This document shows positions 23,361 through 34,909 of a DNA stretch of 64,000 nucleotides, piece by piece. Source of the DNA: Bretschneidera sinensis (lineage: Eukaryota; Streptophyta; Magnoliopsida; Brassicales; Akaniaceae); NCBI GenBank assembly GCA_023935145.1, contig CM043699.1, forward strand, positions 69,691,638-69,755,637, given 5' to 3'. The position numbers and the translations under genes are program-made. How positions within the stretch are numbered: position 1 is the stretch's first letter; each line of letters opens with the position of its first letter. The notes beneath the pieces were generated by a model, which made no database searches, was not told where the DNA came from, and worked only from the letters and a program-made list of their open reading frames with translations.

Positions 23361-24244
23361 TGTAACGACCCATCCCGATTGGGCCCTACTCGGAATGGCT
23401 CCATTACTTTTCAACACTTAGCACCTCAACTCAAGATGCAAACATACAAGTCAAACAACATTCCTTTAAATCATTACAATTCAACACAAACATATAATTT
23501 CTAATACAATAAATCTTTAATACCAAATACCAACTCTTAAGGTTTTACAAAAAACATGAAGAAAAGGAAAACTTTCTCAAATACTTTTAACTTATACATC
23601 TTTTTACAATTACTAAACTTAAACAAAACTTAAACTACCAAAGAGACTCAAACAACGAAGATGTCGCGGACGATAACCTTACTAAGGTCTTCCATCAACT
23701 TTGACCACAAACCTTCTGACGATTTCCTGAAATGTTAGTGAAAAATGTGGGGGTGAGCTAAAAAGCTCAATGAGTAAACGTCTTACTAAAAGTAATCGTT
23801 TTAGGAGCATTCTTCTTAAATCTCAAACCTTATCATATAAGTCATAAAGTAGATATAGGTATAAAACGATTTACATCTTTTAGATTTTCAAAGGAGAGTC
23901 CAGTCTTTATTAAAATGAAATTTCTATATATAAGCACAATTTTGGGTACTTCTATTACTATTATTCACTAAAGATAACGACCATTTCTAAGAGTTTTACA
24001 TATACTTTAAATCATTACGATAGAGTATAATCTTACCGTTAATTGGTGCAAACTATTTATTTATAACATTCATCCCAATATATATTTATCATATCATAAG
24101 CAATTATCATCCACAAGTCTTTCATTTAATAAATTTGCATCGTATGCCTTTTATAGGTCAATAATTGAGTATAAATGGGCCAAATACAAAATATTGCCTT
24201 CATGGCTCAAATACAACTTATATCTCTCATGGGCTAATTGAAAC
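23361..24244 (-). repeat. 5' LTR of the LARD-like element, piece 1
   Basis: Begins TGTAACGACCCATCCC and follows the left LTR copy until the Tork-like element interrupts it in the CTCATGGG repeat array. Confidence 0.85.
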
Positions 24245-25245
24245 TGTTGGAAGTCACCTTGACAAGATACCCAGGTGGTGATCTTCCAAACACTCAAGTC
24301 TAGAATGACTTGTAGAAAGAATTTCAGCAATCGAACACAATAACAGAAAATCAAAGAAAGAAAGAAGACACACAATTTGTTATCAAGGTTTGGCAATGCG
24401 CCTACGTCCCCGTGAGTTCCTCTGAACTCTCTGCACTATCTCAAATGGTTCTTACAAGTTACAGCAATCCTCTACAAGAAACTTAAGTTCTTGAAGAAAC
24501 CAAGAAGAGAAGAAAGAAGATTACAATGCTCTCTCTCTATACTACTCTCTCTTCTTTACAACCAACCTCACTACAAAGAGTCCCTTTTGTGTTTATGTAT
24601 CTCACACAATTCTCTCTATGTGTTTACAGTTGATCTCACAATATCACAAACTTGTGTTGTTGTATATATTCTGTATGTGAAAAATGAGGCTAGGAGACCT
24701 CTTTTATAGCCACACACTTCTTGGTCATTCTTGTGAGTTAATCTCCACCTTTGGATCTTGATTACCACTTAATCTTGGCCCTCCATCAATCCTAAGTGGT
24801 GCTGTGCATTTGAACCTTGCACTCACGCACCTAGGAGAAGGCTAAAATACGCTGTCCATGTGTGCTTTGGTGTGCCTAGCGCCTAGGCGCTCAATAGGGG
24901 GCACCATAGCACTGGGCAAGGCACCTTTGCACACCTTCTAGATGCCATGGTGCTGGTGGGGAGCGCCTAGGTGCTGGTGTGGGTCAGGGAGACATTATTC
25001 TGGGTGCCAGGGTGTTGGTGGAGGGCGCCTAGGTGCACACTGATGCTGTAGCTGTGCACACATTTTCCTGATTGTGTGCTGAAGTGCGCACACCAGTGCG
25101 CATGGCCTTTCCTTACTCCAAATTGATGCTCACACATGTGTGCAGTCTTCTAACTTGCTGAACTTTAATCTTCGAACTTTGGTTTAGACTTTAACCATCT
25201 TTGAACCATGGTTGGACTTGTGCAAACCTTAGACAAATACCAACA
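24245..25245 (-). repeat. 3' LTR of the Tork-like element
   Basis: 1001 bp, very similar to 29543-30542. It has a TATA box on minus (CTATAAAA) at 24702-24709 and a perfect 14 bp palindrome AGCGCCTAGGCGCT at 24878-24891. Confidence 0.9.
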
Positions 25246-25325
25246 ATCTCTATCTTTGTCTAAGTGTTTAAACCTAAACCATTGTGCAGAAAGCTTCGGG
25301 ATCCAAACTCATCTTGAGTCATCAA

Positions 25326-25740
25326 TTAACCAACTCCAATCCTAAGTAGTCTAAGACAATGATTGAACTTACTTAGAGGTAGAACTTTAGTACCCAAATC
25401 CGCAGGATTTTCTTCTGTGGCAACCTTGTCCACATGGATACATCCTTTCATAACATTTTCCCGAATGAAATGATACCGAACATCCATATACTTTGTCCTT
25501 TCATGGAACACTGGATTTTTACACAAGTGCAAGGCACTTTGACTATCCGAAAATACCACAACCTACTCCTCCAGTACCTTCAACTCTTCAAGCAACGCTT
25601 TACACCACATAGCCTCCTTAATGGTCTCCGTAGCTGCAATGTACTTAGCCTCGGTTGTTGAGAGTGCTACCATTGGCTGCAACTGAGCCTTCCAACTTAC
25701 ACAACATCCATTTAAGTTGAAGAAATAGGAGGTAATCGAT
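25326..25740 (-). pseudogene. RNase H domain of the Tork-like element
   Basis: ORF 25559-25326 has SDSQSALHLCKNPVFHERTK then MDVRYHFIRE and VATEENPADLGTKVLP, the C-terminal copia RNase H signature. This enzyme would remove the RNA template after first-strand synthesis. Upstream parts (ADYGVD-like region near 25760-25600) are broken by frame changes. Confidence 0.8.
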
Positions 25741-25869
25741 CTTCTTTTATCCCGGTCTACTCCATAGTCCGAATCAGCAAACCCTCAAGGCTGATGGACT
25801 TACCTCTCTTCTCATACATTAGCCCTACTTCTGGGCTTCCCTTCAAATACCTCAGCAACCACTTCATCC

Positions 25870-26830
25870 CAAGTCAATGCTCTTTTTCGGGATTACTCAT
25901 AAACTTGTTGAGAATACTCATTGCATGAGCAATATCAGGTCTAGTGCTTACCATAGTGAACATAACAGAACCAACCGCACTAGAGTAGGGGACATTCTCC
26001 ATTTCCTTCTTCTCCGCCTCCGATCTTGGACATTGATCGCTGGAGAACTTGAAATGACCAGCAAGGGGAACCTTTACTGGTTTGCTATCTTCCATAGAGA
26101 ATTTAGATATCATCTTCTCTATGTAGGAAGTTTGAGAGATCTTCAATCTGCTTCTCTCCGTTTCCCGGAATCCCAAGGATCTTTTGTGCATGGCCAAGAT
26201 CCTTTATCTCAAACTCTTCACTGAGTTGAGCCTTCAATTTCTTTATCCTCTCCATGCTGCTCCCAACCAGTAACATGTCACCACTTCCTCAACCTTATGC
26301 CCCTTCTAGTACAAGTACGAATCATAGTAGCTCCTCATGAAACCCAAGCTGATTACAAAGGAATCAAACCTCTTATTCCATTACCGAGGTGATTGCTTCA
26401 GGCTATAGAGAGATTTCTTCAATTTGCACACTAACTCTCCCTGCCTTCCTTCCTCATAGCCTTCGGGTTGCCTTATGAAAATGGTTTCATCGAGCTCTCC
26501 ATGTAAGAACGTTGTCTTCACATCCATTTGCTCAATTTTCCAACCAAATTGGACCACTAATGCTAACACTATCCGGATCATCTTGTATTTTACAACAGGT
26601 GAGAAGATTTCGGTGAAATCTATGCCTTCCTTTTGTGTGAACCCCTTCACCACCAACCTAGCTTTATACTGGACTTTATCCCCTGGAGTATTCCCTTTTT
26701 TGATCTTGTAGAGCCATCTACAATCCACAACTCTCTGTTTTTCTGGTTTGGGCACCAGCTCCTAAGAATTGTTCTTCATCAAAGAGTCCATTTCTTCCTC
26801 CATAGCCAGCTGTCACTTTGATGAATCCTT
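25870..26830 (-). pseudogene. Reverse transcriptase of the Tork-like element
   Basis: ORF 26755-26381 carries RWLYKIKKG, YKARLVVKGFTQKEGIDFTE, FSPVVK and QMDVKTTFLHGELDE, then CKLKKSLYSLKQSPR: the classic copia RT (RVT_2) N-terminal half. Near 26265-26285 the catalytic YVDD box is not seen; only GDMLLVG remains, so the active-site aspartate pair is damaged. ORF 26197-25874 continues with the thumb region (YIEKMISKFSM, YSSAVGSVMF, RPDIAHAM). Confidence 0.85.
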
Positions 26831-27043
26831 ACACTCCATGGCATCCATGTAAGTTTCTAGTTCAACCTCTCCTTCTATCCAAGGAGTTGCTACATTAGCA
26901 TCCGCAAACCCATATCTCAAGGGTGGTCTAACCACTCTCCTTCCCCGGTCTCTTGTGAGCTGGTAGTTATTTACTGCATCAACCTCTTCTTGTTCAGCCT
27001 CTTCTTGAGTTTCTTAAGCTTGGCCTTCATGCAACGGCTCTAC

Positions 27044-28280
27044 CTAGTCTGAACCCTCTTGCCTCCTCTGCTCTACCTGAACCGAGTTCTCCTTGATGCA
27101 ATGCTCCACAACTTCCGGTTTGGTTTGCTCACTAGCCCCTGCAGGGTTAGTTTTCTCCAAGTAGGGAAATAATAATTCATTAAAATTAATATTCCTACTT
27201 ATAATCAGTTTCATGCCCTTCTTTTCTAAGGACCACAACCTATATCCCTTAACCCCATCACCATATCCTAGAAATACACATTTTCTAGATCTTGGGCTAA
27301 GTTTATCCTCCTTTTGATGTGCATATGCAGCACAACCAAAAGTCCTAAGGTTGTTTAATTTAGGGGGTTTTCCACTCCACATCTCCATAGGAGTCCTGAG
27401 CTCTAAAGCTCTAGAGGATGATCTATTTATCAAGTATGCAGCTGTAGCCACAGCTTCTCCCCAAAAATGTTTTGGTAACCCAGATCCTATTAACATGCAC
27501 CTAACCTTCTCCATAAGGGTTCTATTCATTCTTTCAGCAACTCCATTTTGCTGGGGTGTTTTTACAACCATTCTATGCCTTAGAATGCCATTTAATTCAC
27601 AGAATTTATCAAAATCATTATTGCAAAATTATAACCCATTATCGGTTCGTAAAGCCTTAACTACCCTACCCGTTAGAGTTTCTAGCAACTTCTTCCACAC
27701 AAAAAATTTATTCAAGGCATCAGATTTATTCCTAAGCAAATAAACCCACACTCTTTTTGAATAATCATCAATTCAAGACAGAAATTAAAAGTTACCTCCC
27801 TGTGTTGGTGTCCTAGCTGGTCCCCAAAGGTCCGAATGAATGTAGTCAAGAATCCCTTTGGACTTGTGCACTCCAGTGTTGAAGCTGACCCGATGTTGCT
27901 TCCCAAGAATGCAACTCTCATAGAAATCTAGTTTTTCTACTTTGTCACCACCAAGTAGACCTTCCGTGCTAAGCGCTTGCAAGCCCTTTTCGCTTATGTG
28001 TCCCAAGTGAGTGTGCCAAAGGGCTGCCTTATCCATCTCAACCATCAAGCTTGCTGTTTGATCATTGATTTATGTCTCTCCGATCATCTCATAGAGTCCA
28101 TCATTTCTTGTTGCCTTGATCACTACCAAAGATCCCTTGGCCACTTTGATCTTTCCTCCCTCTACTTTGCATGTATACCCCATTAAATCCAGCTGCCCCA
28201 ATGAGATCAAATTTCTCTTCAAATCTGGAAGATACCTCACATTTCGTAGCAGTCTTGTTACTCCATCAAACATCCTCAAT
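27044..28280 (-). pseudogene. GAG-pre-integrase and integrase of the Tork-like element
   Basis: From right to left: the zinc-binding pre-integrase (LWHTHLGHISEKGL ... ESCILGKQHRVSF), then integrase with the three acidic sites in HSDLWGP (about 27820), RTDNG (about 27645) and NGVAERMNRT (about 27545). The C-terminal part LRTFGCAAYAH and KCVFLGY follows. The frame is broken by several stops between about 27785 and 27580. In an intact element this protein inserts the cDNA into the chromosome. Confidence 0.85.
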
Positions 28281-28283
28281 TAG

Positions 28284-28440
28284 ATGTCTCCAATCCCTCT
28301 CACTTGGCAAGAATTTTCATTCCCTAAGAAGACCCTTCCATCATTGATCTCCTTAAAATTCTTGAACCATTCCTTATGAGGGCACATATGATAAGTGCAC
28401 CCGGAATCAAGAATCCACTTTTCACTGCCTTACCTCCTGC
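28284..28440 (-). pseudogene. Protease active-site region of the Tork-like element
   Basis: On the minus strand: WILDSGCTYHMCPH near 28415-28375, the copia retropepsin start with a DSG active site, followed by broken downstream sequence leading to the ORF 28279-28070 (NVRYLPDLKRNLISLGQLD). Confidence 0.75.
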
Positions 28441-29302
28441 TCACATTTCAGCACACAACAAGCACATCATCTTGCTGTTCTCCTTTGGCAACTGAAGCCT
28501 CTCCATTGTTGGTATGGCTTCTCCTCTTATCCCATATCCTCTTCTTACAATCTTTCTTGAAATGACACTCCTTGTTGCAGTAAAAGCATCTCCTTCCTCC
28601 TCCAAGTCTTGTCTTGGAATAAGATCTCCCATGGTTCTGCCCTCTACCTCTTGATTTCTCGGTAGTTTCCATGGTTGCTACTGCCATTCTGAGTTGTTGG
28701 CCTTCCTCTTACGAATAGCCCATCTCCACTTGATGTCTCCTTCATCTTGGCCTTGAAATCATGTGCCCTTATGGCATTGATCACAATTTCTTTTGTTAAA
28801 GTATCCCTTCCATACTCAATAGCATTAATCAAATTATTAAAGCAATCAGGAAGAGAATTTAACAAAATGACAACCAATTGTTCATCCGGACAAATAATGT
28901 ACAGCTATTCAAATCTTGAACTAGCTTATTAAAGACATCAAGATTATCTTGTAACTCTTTACTAGGGTCTATTTTAAAAGCAAAGATTCTTTTAAGAAGA
29001 TAAATCTTGTTAGGAAGATTTTTGGTAAGAAACAACTCATCTAGTTTCTTCCATATGACAGTCGGATCCTCCGAGTCTCCGCACTCCTTTGTGACACTAT
29101 CCGACATGTGCAAGAAAATGGTGCTATAAGTCATCTTCTTCATCTCGATCCGCTAGTCCTCTGTGACACTTGCTGGAAAAGCATCATCTTCTCCAATAGC
29201 CAAGTCCACTTTCTGTTGCATTAGAACCGCCTTGATCTTCCGCTTCCAAAGGGCAAAGTCTCCCTTTCCATCAAACTTCTCTACACATAAATTTGAAGCC
29301 AT
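28441..29302 (-). pseudogene. Gag of the Tork-like element
   Basis: Starts at the minus-strand ATG 29302 (MASNLCVEKFDGKGDFALW). A stop interrupts near 29156, and ORF 29143-28859 continues (WKKLDELFLTKNLPNKIYL). Frame changes follow; ORF 28877-28644 has VILLNSLPDCFNNL. ORF 28687-28448 contains the zinc knuckle CFYCNKECHFKKDC. The layout matches the copia Gag family (UBN2-type) of Tnt1-like elements. Confidence 0.8.
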
Positions 29303-29526
29303 CTTTTGCGGACAAGATCCCAGATTTATGCACTACCTACAAATGCTTTCTTCAACCTCAAGAACACAGATCGAAGATGGATCTTAACACTGTTCTTGAA
29401 TCAACCTTCAAGAACACGACCGGATCTTGATCTTTACACCGTTCTTGAATCACCCAAGAAGTTAATCTTTGATTCTTGGAGTCTTGCCTCCGTCACCTTC
29501 TTGTTCTTACTCCGATACCCAACCAT

Positions 29527-29541
29527 GCAACTCTGATACCA
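29527..29541 (-). other. Primer binding site of the Tork-like element (initiator-Met type)
   Basis: TGGTATCAGAGTTGC on minus, directly beside the 5' LTR. Confidence 0.85.
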
Positions 29542-29542
29542 C

Positions 29543-30542
29543 TATTGGAAATCACCTTGACAAGATGCCCAGGTGGTGATCTTCTAAACACCCAAGTCTA
29601 GAATGACTTGTAGAAAGAATTTCAGCAATCGAACACAAGAACAGAAAATCAAAGAAAGAAAGAAGACACGCAATTTGTTATCGAGGTTCGGCAATGTACC
29701 TATGTCCCCATGAGTTCCTCCAAACTCTCTGCACTATCTCAAATGGTTCTTACAAGTTATAGTAATCCCCTTCAAGAAACTCAAGTTCTTGAAGAAACCA
29801 AGAAGAGAAGAAAGAAGATTACAGTGCTCTCTCTCTATACTACTCTCTCTTCTTTACAACCAGCCTCACTATAAAGAGTCCCTCTTGTGTTTATGTCTCT
29901 CACACAATTCTCTCTATGTGTTTACAATTGATCTCACAATGTCACAAACTTGTGTTGTTGTATATATTCTATATGTGAAAAATGAGGCTAGGAGACCCCT
30001 TTTATAGCCACACACTTCTTGGTCATTCTTGTGAGTTAATCTCCACCCTTGGATCTTAATTACCACTTAATCTTGGCCCTCCATCAATCCTAAGTGGTGC
30101 TGTGCATTTTAACCTTGCACTCATGCACCTAAGAGAAGGCTAAAGTAGGTTGTCCATGCGTGCTTTGGTGTGCCAAGCGCCTAGGCGCTCAACAGGGGGC
30201 GCCATGGCGCTGGGCAGGGCACCTTTGCACACCTTCTGGATGCCATGGTGCTGGTGGGGAGCACCTAGGCACTGGTGCGAGTCAGGAAGACATCATTCTG
30301 GACACCAGGGTCCTAGTGAGGGCGCCTAGGCGCACACTGATGCTGCAGCTGTGCGCACATTTTCCTGATTGTGTGCTGAAGTGCGAACACCAGTGCGCAT
30401 GGCCTTCCCTTGCTCCAAATTAATGCACACACATGTGTGCAGTCTTCTAACTTGCTGAACTTTAATCTCCAAACTTTGTTTTATACTTTAATCATCTTTG
30501 AACCATGGTTGGACCTATGCAAACCTTAGACAAAAACCAACA
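29543..30542 (-). repeat. 5' LTR of the Tork-like element
   Basis: 1000 bp. TATA box on minus (CTATAAAA) at 30000-30007. It keeps the palindrome AGCGCCTAGGCGCT at 30176-30189 and more GCGCCTAGGCGC-type sites near 30314. The ORF at 30160-30423 is an artefact of this GC-rich stretch. Confidence 0.9.
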
Positions 30543-31167
30543 AAAACTTATATCTATCACGGGCAAAATCACAATTTATGCCTCTCATGGGCCAAATACA
30601 ACTTATACCTCTCACGGGAAAATTATAATTTTCACCACTCATCAATGGAATGAATACAATGCAATGTGATGCAAGTTCACTTCTTTATTCATTTCTTTTC
30701 ACCTCATTTTCAATTCATTTTCATTTGCCCCACACTGAGCTAATCATATAATAATTAGGAAGTCTCCCCGTGCAAATAATTTGCATCCCCTCCTTACCCC
30801 TTACCGGGCGGCGTCATAACATTTAAACAACTAGGATCCCCTCCTTACCCCTTACTAGGCGAAGTCCTAACATTTACATGATTATGCAATATAAATGTAA
30901 ATCATGATCCAAACAACCTTCAATTTAGCATTCATCAACTACTCATATCATTAAATTCGTAACATAAATAATTGTGTACTCAATCTCACAACAATTTACT
31001 ATACTAGTATAATAATGATTCATTAATTGAATTAAGCAATCACTTATTTTACATAATTCTATACATCAATCATTTCTATTCAGTGGTGGACATTCACCAA
31101 TTATTTAGGCACATAAGTATCAACCATTTCTTAGTTTATTTCTTATACAATCATATTTCTTCATACA

Positions 31168-31257
<90 letters not shown>

Positions 31258-31524
31258 TCTCATTTCACTATCATTTATAATTCAACAACTTTTCAATTTA
31301 GTAGTCATCAACTCGACTAGCATATCGTTCATACAAGAGAAGTTATATCAGGAAGCTTGCACAAGCATAGATATGTATACATATCTAAGTATGTAATTAT
31401 ATACTCAATACTTATTTCAATATAGTTTGAAGTATAGTTCCAGTTGTTATTTCCATTATATTCTTATAATCCTTTCGTTATTATTTTCGTCATAAATCAT
31501 CACATTTATTAGGAATAAAGTGGT
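30543..31524 (-). repeat. 5' LTR of the LARD-like element, piece 2
   Basis: Resumes with the CTCATGGG repeats and carries about two 51 bp minisatellite units (30782-30885) and the enlarged microsatellite, then is cut by A2. Confidence 0.85.
31164..31252. repeat. (CA)n(TA)n microsatellite in the LARD 5' LTR
   Basis: About 20 CA and 20 TA units, at the same LTR position as the shorter tract 18779-18830. Confidence 0.95.
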
Positions 31525-32277
31525 TGATGAGAGTCATATAATGCATCTAAACAATACTTAATTGTTAGCATTTTAGGGTTGATCTCGGTCGTAATCGCAC
31601 TTTTACATGTTAATAACTCTAAAGTGATATTCATAAATCATTGACTTAATTCAATGCATTTTCAGGTGCTTTGAGTACAAAAGAGATGATAAAGCGATCC
31701 ATGTTTAAAGCGCCAAAAGATCTTGGGTGTCGGTGCTCGTATTTATCCAAGGTTTAGACATGTCCAAACATGATTCAAATATGGTTAAAGTCTAAACTAA
31801 GGTTTGAGTAATAAATTAAATTAAGTTAGAATACTGCACACAAGTGTGTGCATCACTTTGGAGCAAGGTAAGGGTAGGCACACTAGTGTGTGCACTTCTG
31901 CATACAAGCTAAAGGAGTTTCACTAAATTGCCAGAATTTCCCGTACAGATCAATCATCTTTGCATATTAAACTGTATTGATGTAGGAAGAACCAGGAGAT
32001 GAGCCATATATTCTTAGAAAGATCCGGAAGTCTATTTTCTGGAGAATTTTACTGTTCATAAAAAAGAGTTTTTTAAAGAAAGTTATGGCAGTTTTAGTAA
32101 ACACAGGTCAGGTCTCCAGATCAGCATCCACCTAGCGCCACGCCCCTCACTTTCCAGCGCTGCACCCTCACTTTCCAGTGCTGCACCCTCACTTTCCAGC
32201 TCCCACTCGGTCCAAGACCAAATTAGAGCTGCACAATGACATTTTCTAGACCAAAATGCCCCTAACTACTTGTGATC

Positions 32278-32286
32278 TATAAATAG
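32278..32286 (+). promoter_or_regulatory. TATA box of A2
   Basis: TATAAATAG in the 5' LTR; the same box is at 41309-41317 in the 3' LTR. The A2 RNA would start near 32310. Confidence 0.65.
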
Positions 32287-32388
32287 ATGCTTAAAGAGTG
32301 TGCAGCCAACATTCATTTTCAAGAAAGAAAAGAGAGAGCAAGGTTTTGGGATCCAAGTTTAGCATTCTTCCAAGTTTTCTTTGGTTGC

Positions 32389-32490
32389 AAATCAAGGGGA
32401 GAACATCCATATTGTTTATCCACCTTGAACTCTATGGCCAAATCAAGGGGAGAGCATCCATATTGTTCTTCCACCTTGATTTCCATGGCC
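32389..32490 (+). repeat. 51 bp tandem duplication in the A2 LTR
   Basis: Two units, 32389-32439 and 32440-32490, each starting AAATCAAGGGGAGA. They also occur at 41420-41521 in the other LTR, so the duplication predates this insertion. Both units stay in frame in a 69-residue ORF (32287-32496), which is otherwise unremarkable. Confidence 0.9.
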
Positions 32491-33203
32491 AACTAATCAT
32501 CTTACAAGGGAAAGTGATGAATCTTTAGGGATTTATTGTTCTTTATTTCCTGTTCTTGATTTGGTTGTATGGATTTATTGTTGAATATTGTTTATGAATT
32601 ATTCATTGATTAAGTAAGAAGGATTTGAGTTCGTGTGATAGATGCACTTTTTATTCTTCTTCTTTTAGATTCTCTTAATCCGGTGATTGCATCCTTCTCC
32701 TCCATTGAGGTTGTTTGGATGTGATTGATTCCGGTAGATTTATCTTATTGATTGTCCATTACTACGATATTGTCATTAAAGATATATTATCGTTTCTTGA
32801 TAATCTTTAAGATCGGTCATGTGTACATGAACCGGAATCAATGATTAATTTGTAGCAATTATATTAGAGTTATAAATGTGCTTGATTGAATATATTCTGA
32901 TTGCTTGTTTAGGAGGTGAAACTTTCAATCGAGATAAAATCAATTGAATCAATAGTGGAAATAGGGAACGAACATAAGGAGGATTCCCGGAACCTTGTTA
33001 TTTCTCATTTATATTTCATTTACATTTACGCAATTTTTCTCACATTATCTCATTATCAAAACCCAAAAATCTTTCATTTAACTTTTATCATTCGTTTTAA
33101 GGTTTACACATTTTCTTTTGTAACCTAACTTGTTTCTCTGTGGAATCGACACCCCAAAGCCGTACTACAATAACCGTGTTATACTTTGGGCATAGTCAAA
33201 TTT

Positions 33204-33221
33204 TGGCGCCGTTGCAGGGGA
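33204..33221 (+). other. Primer binding site of A2 (tRNA-Asp type)
   Basis: TGGCGCCGTTGCAGGGGA, five bases after the 5' LTR; one base from the canonical Athila site. Confidence 0.85.
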
Positions 33222-33562
33222 AACACGCTTAAGTACAAGGAAACTTGTCAACTCTAAGTGTGACGGTAAAAGAATCGTAAATATTTTTCTTTTCAGCAGT
33301 TTGTAAATACGATAATATCGTTCCTTTACTTTGGTTTTGATTTTCTAATTTTCTTTTGTTATTCTGTTTTATTTATTTATTTATTATTCTATTTTATGTA
33401 TTTATTTATTTATTTGTTACTCTATTTTATGTATTTATTTGTTACTCTGTTTTATTTATTTATTCCCCCTCTAAATTAATTGGTACATGCTTAGACCGAG
33501 AGATTCGCGAGGTAGATTCATTAGAGGACCTGAATTAGAGTTACCCTCTCTTTTCACCTCCA
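33222..33562 (+). other. Leader of A2 with a TTTA-rich low-complexity run
   Basis: 33360-33470 is made of (TTTA)n and TTGTTACTC units. The ORF there (33356-33538) is low-complexity and not a gene. Confidence 0.6.
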
Positions 33563-34909
33563 TTGGTGAAACCTTGCCTAGATCAAACCATAGTGCATCC
33601 CCCATCAGAGAATTTAGAGGATTTTGTTAACATGGCTGAAAATCCTAATGAGAATGGCGCTAGGACACTTAAAGATTACCTACATCCTAGCCGGACAGCC
33701 ACACCATCATGCATTATGTTTCCAGCCAATACCCGTCATCAAGATTTTAAAACAGGGATGATACAACTTCTCCCTACTTTTCATGGCATGGAAAACAAAA
33801 ACTCCTATGTGCACATTAGAGAATTTGAGGAAGTAGTTGCGACTTTCCATAGTCACGATGCAACTGATGATATCGTGAGACTCAAGTTTTTTTCTTTCTC
33901 CTTGAAGAATAAAGCTAAGAGTTGGTTATACTCGCTGAGACCATGATCAATTGGGTCATGGAATGAGATGACCCAAGTCTTTTTTAACAAGTACTTCCCT
34001 CAACATAAGACTAACGCATTGAAAAGAAAAATCTCCACCTTTGCACAAAAGGAAAATGAGACTTTGTATCAGTCTTGAGAGAAATTTAAAGAGTTGTTAA
34101 GTATGTGTCCACATCATGGGTACGAAAATTGGCGTTTAGTGAGCTATTTCTATGAGGGTCTTACCTATAGAGAATGCCAATTTGTCGAGATGATGTGTAA
34201 TGATGAGTTTTTGCAAAAAGACCCTGATAAGGCTATTGAATACCTCAATGAGCTTGCTGAAAAAGCTCACACATGGACTGGACCTAGTGCTACTGAGAGC
34301 ACAAAAAGGTCACGACCAATAGGAAACCCTAGTGGTGGAGGAATCTACCATTTTAGGGAAGAGGATAACCTTAAGGCCAAGGTCGAGATGCTTACTAGGG
34401 AGTTAGAGGCACTAAAAACTAAAAAACCAACACACATGGTTAATCAGGCCGAACCTTTAGAATCATGTTTTGTGTGTGGCAGGGTTGATCATCCCGCCCA
34501 AGATTGTCCCACATTTGTGGACATGAGAGGGCTGTACGAGGAACAATGCAATACCTTAGCCATGTACAAGAAGCCCTCAGCACCCTTCTCTAACACTTAT
34601 AATCTGGGGTGGCGAAATCACCCCAACTTCAGTTGGAAATCTGAAAATCAGCATTACGCACAGCCCCTAGATCATACCCAGCAGCTTATCATGCACCCTC
34701 ATCCTCTAGAAATTCTTTAGAAGACACCTTACATGTTTTTATAGAAGCACAAGGCAAGACAAACCAAAAGTGTGAGGCGTTAATTACACAGTTGGTTGAG
34801 GAAAACAAAGAAATAAGGAGCTAAGTGTCTAAATTAATGAGCTCCTTGAGTGTGACTGAGCGAGGTAAGTTCCCTGCCCAGGCTCAGTCCATACCTCACG
34901 GTTAACATA
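33563..34909 (+). pseudogene. Gag of A2
   Basis: ORF 33563-33946 holds NMAENPNENGARTLKDYL and IQLLPTFHGMEN, then FEEVVATFHSHDATDDIVRLKFF and SWLYSLRP. A TGA follows, where an arginine codon is expected, and a second TGA near 34078 replaces a tryptophan. ORF 34094-34720 has MMCNDEFLQKDPDKAIEYL, the zinc knuckle CFVCGRVDHPAQDC and NTYNLGWRNHPNFSW. Beyond 34720 are further stops and the phrase KFPAQAQS. The protein would form the cytoplasmic particle. Domain order is normal and the breaks are single-base changes. Confidence 0.85.

Larger units (their letters stand above)
24245..30542 (-). mobile_element. Tork-like Ty1/copia retrotransposon, decayed
   Basis: Two LTRs of 1001 and 1000 bp (TGTTGGTATTTG...CCAACA on minus) flank an initiator-Met primer site, gag, protease, integrase, RT and RNase H in copia order. 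The polypurine end AAAGATAGAGAT is at 25246-25257. Target duplications are GAAAC (24240-24244) and AAAAC (30543-30547), 4 of 5 identical, inside the LARD 5' LTR. Many stops and frame changes make it inactive. The gag layout resembles the Tnt1/Tork group. Confidence 0.85.
31525..33198 (+). repeat. 5' LTR of A2 (1674 bp)
   Basis: TGATGAGAGTC ... CATAGTCA. It holds a TATA box (32278-32286), a 51 bp tandem duplication (32389-32490) and a U5 box with TGTGGAATCGACACC near 33139-33153. In the first 85 bases it differs from the 3' LTR at three sites, all transitions. Confidence 0.9.

Noticed and set aside
18704..31280. ORFs with Tyr-Ile and His-Thr runs (18704-18913, 31083-31280)
   Set aside because: Translation of microsatellites.
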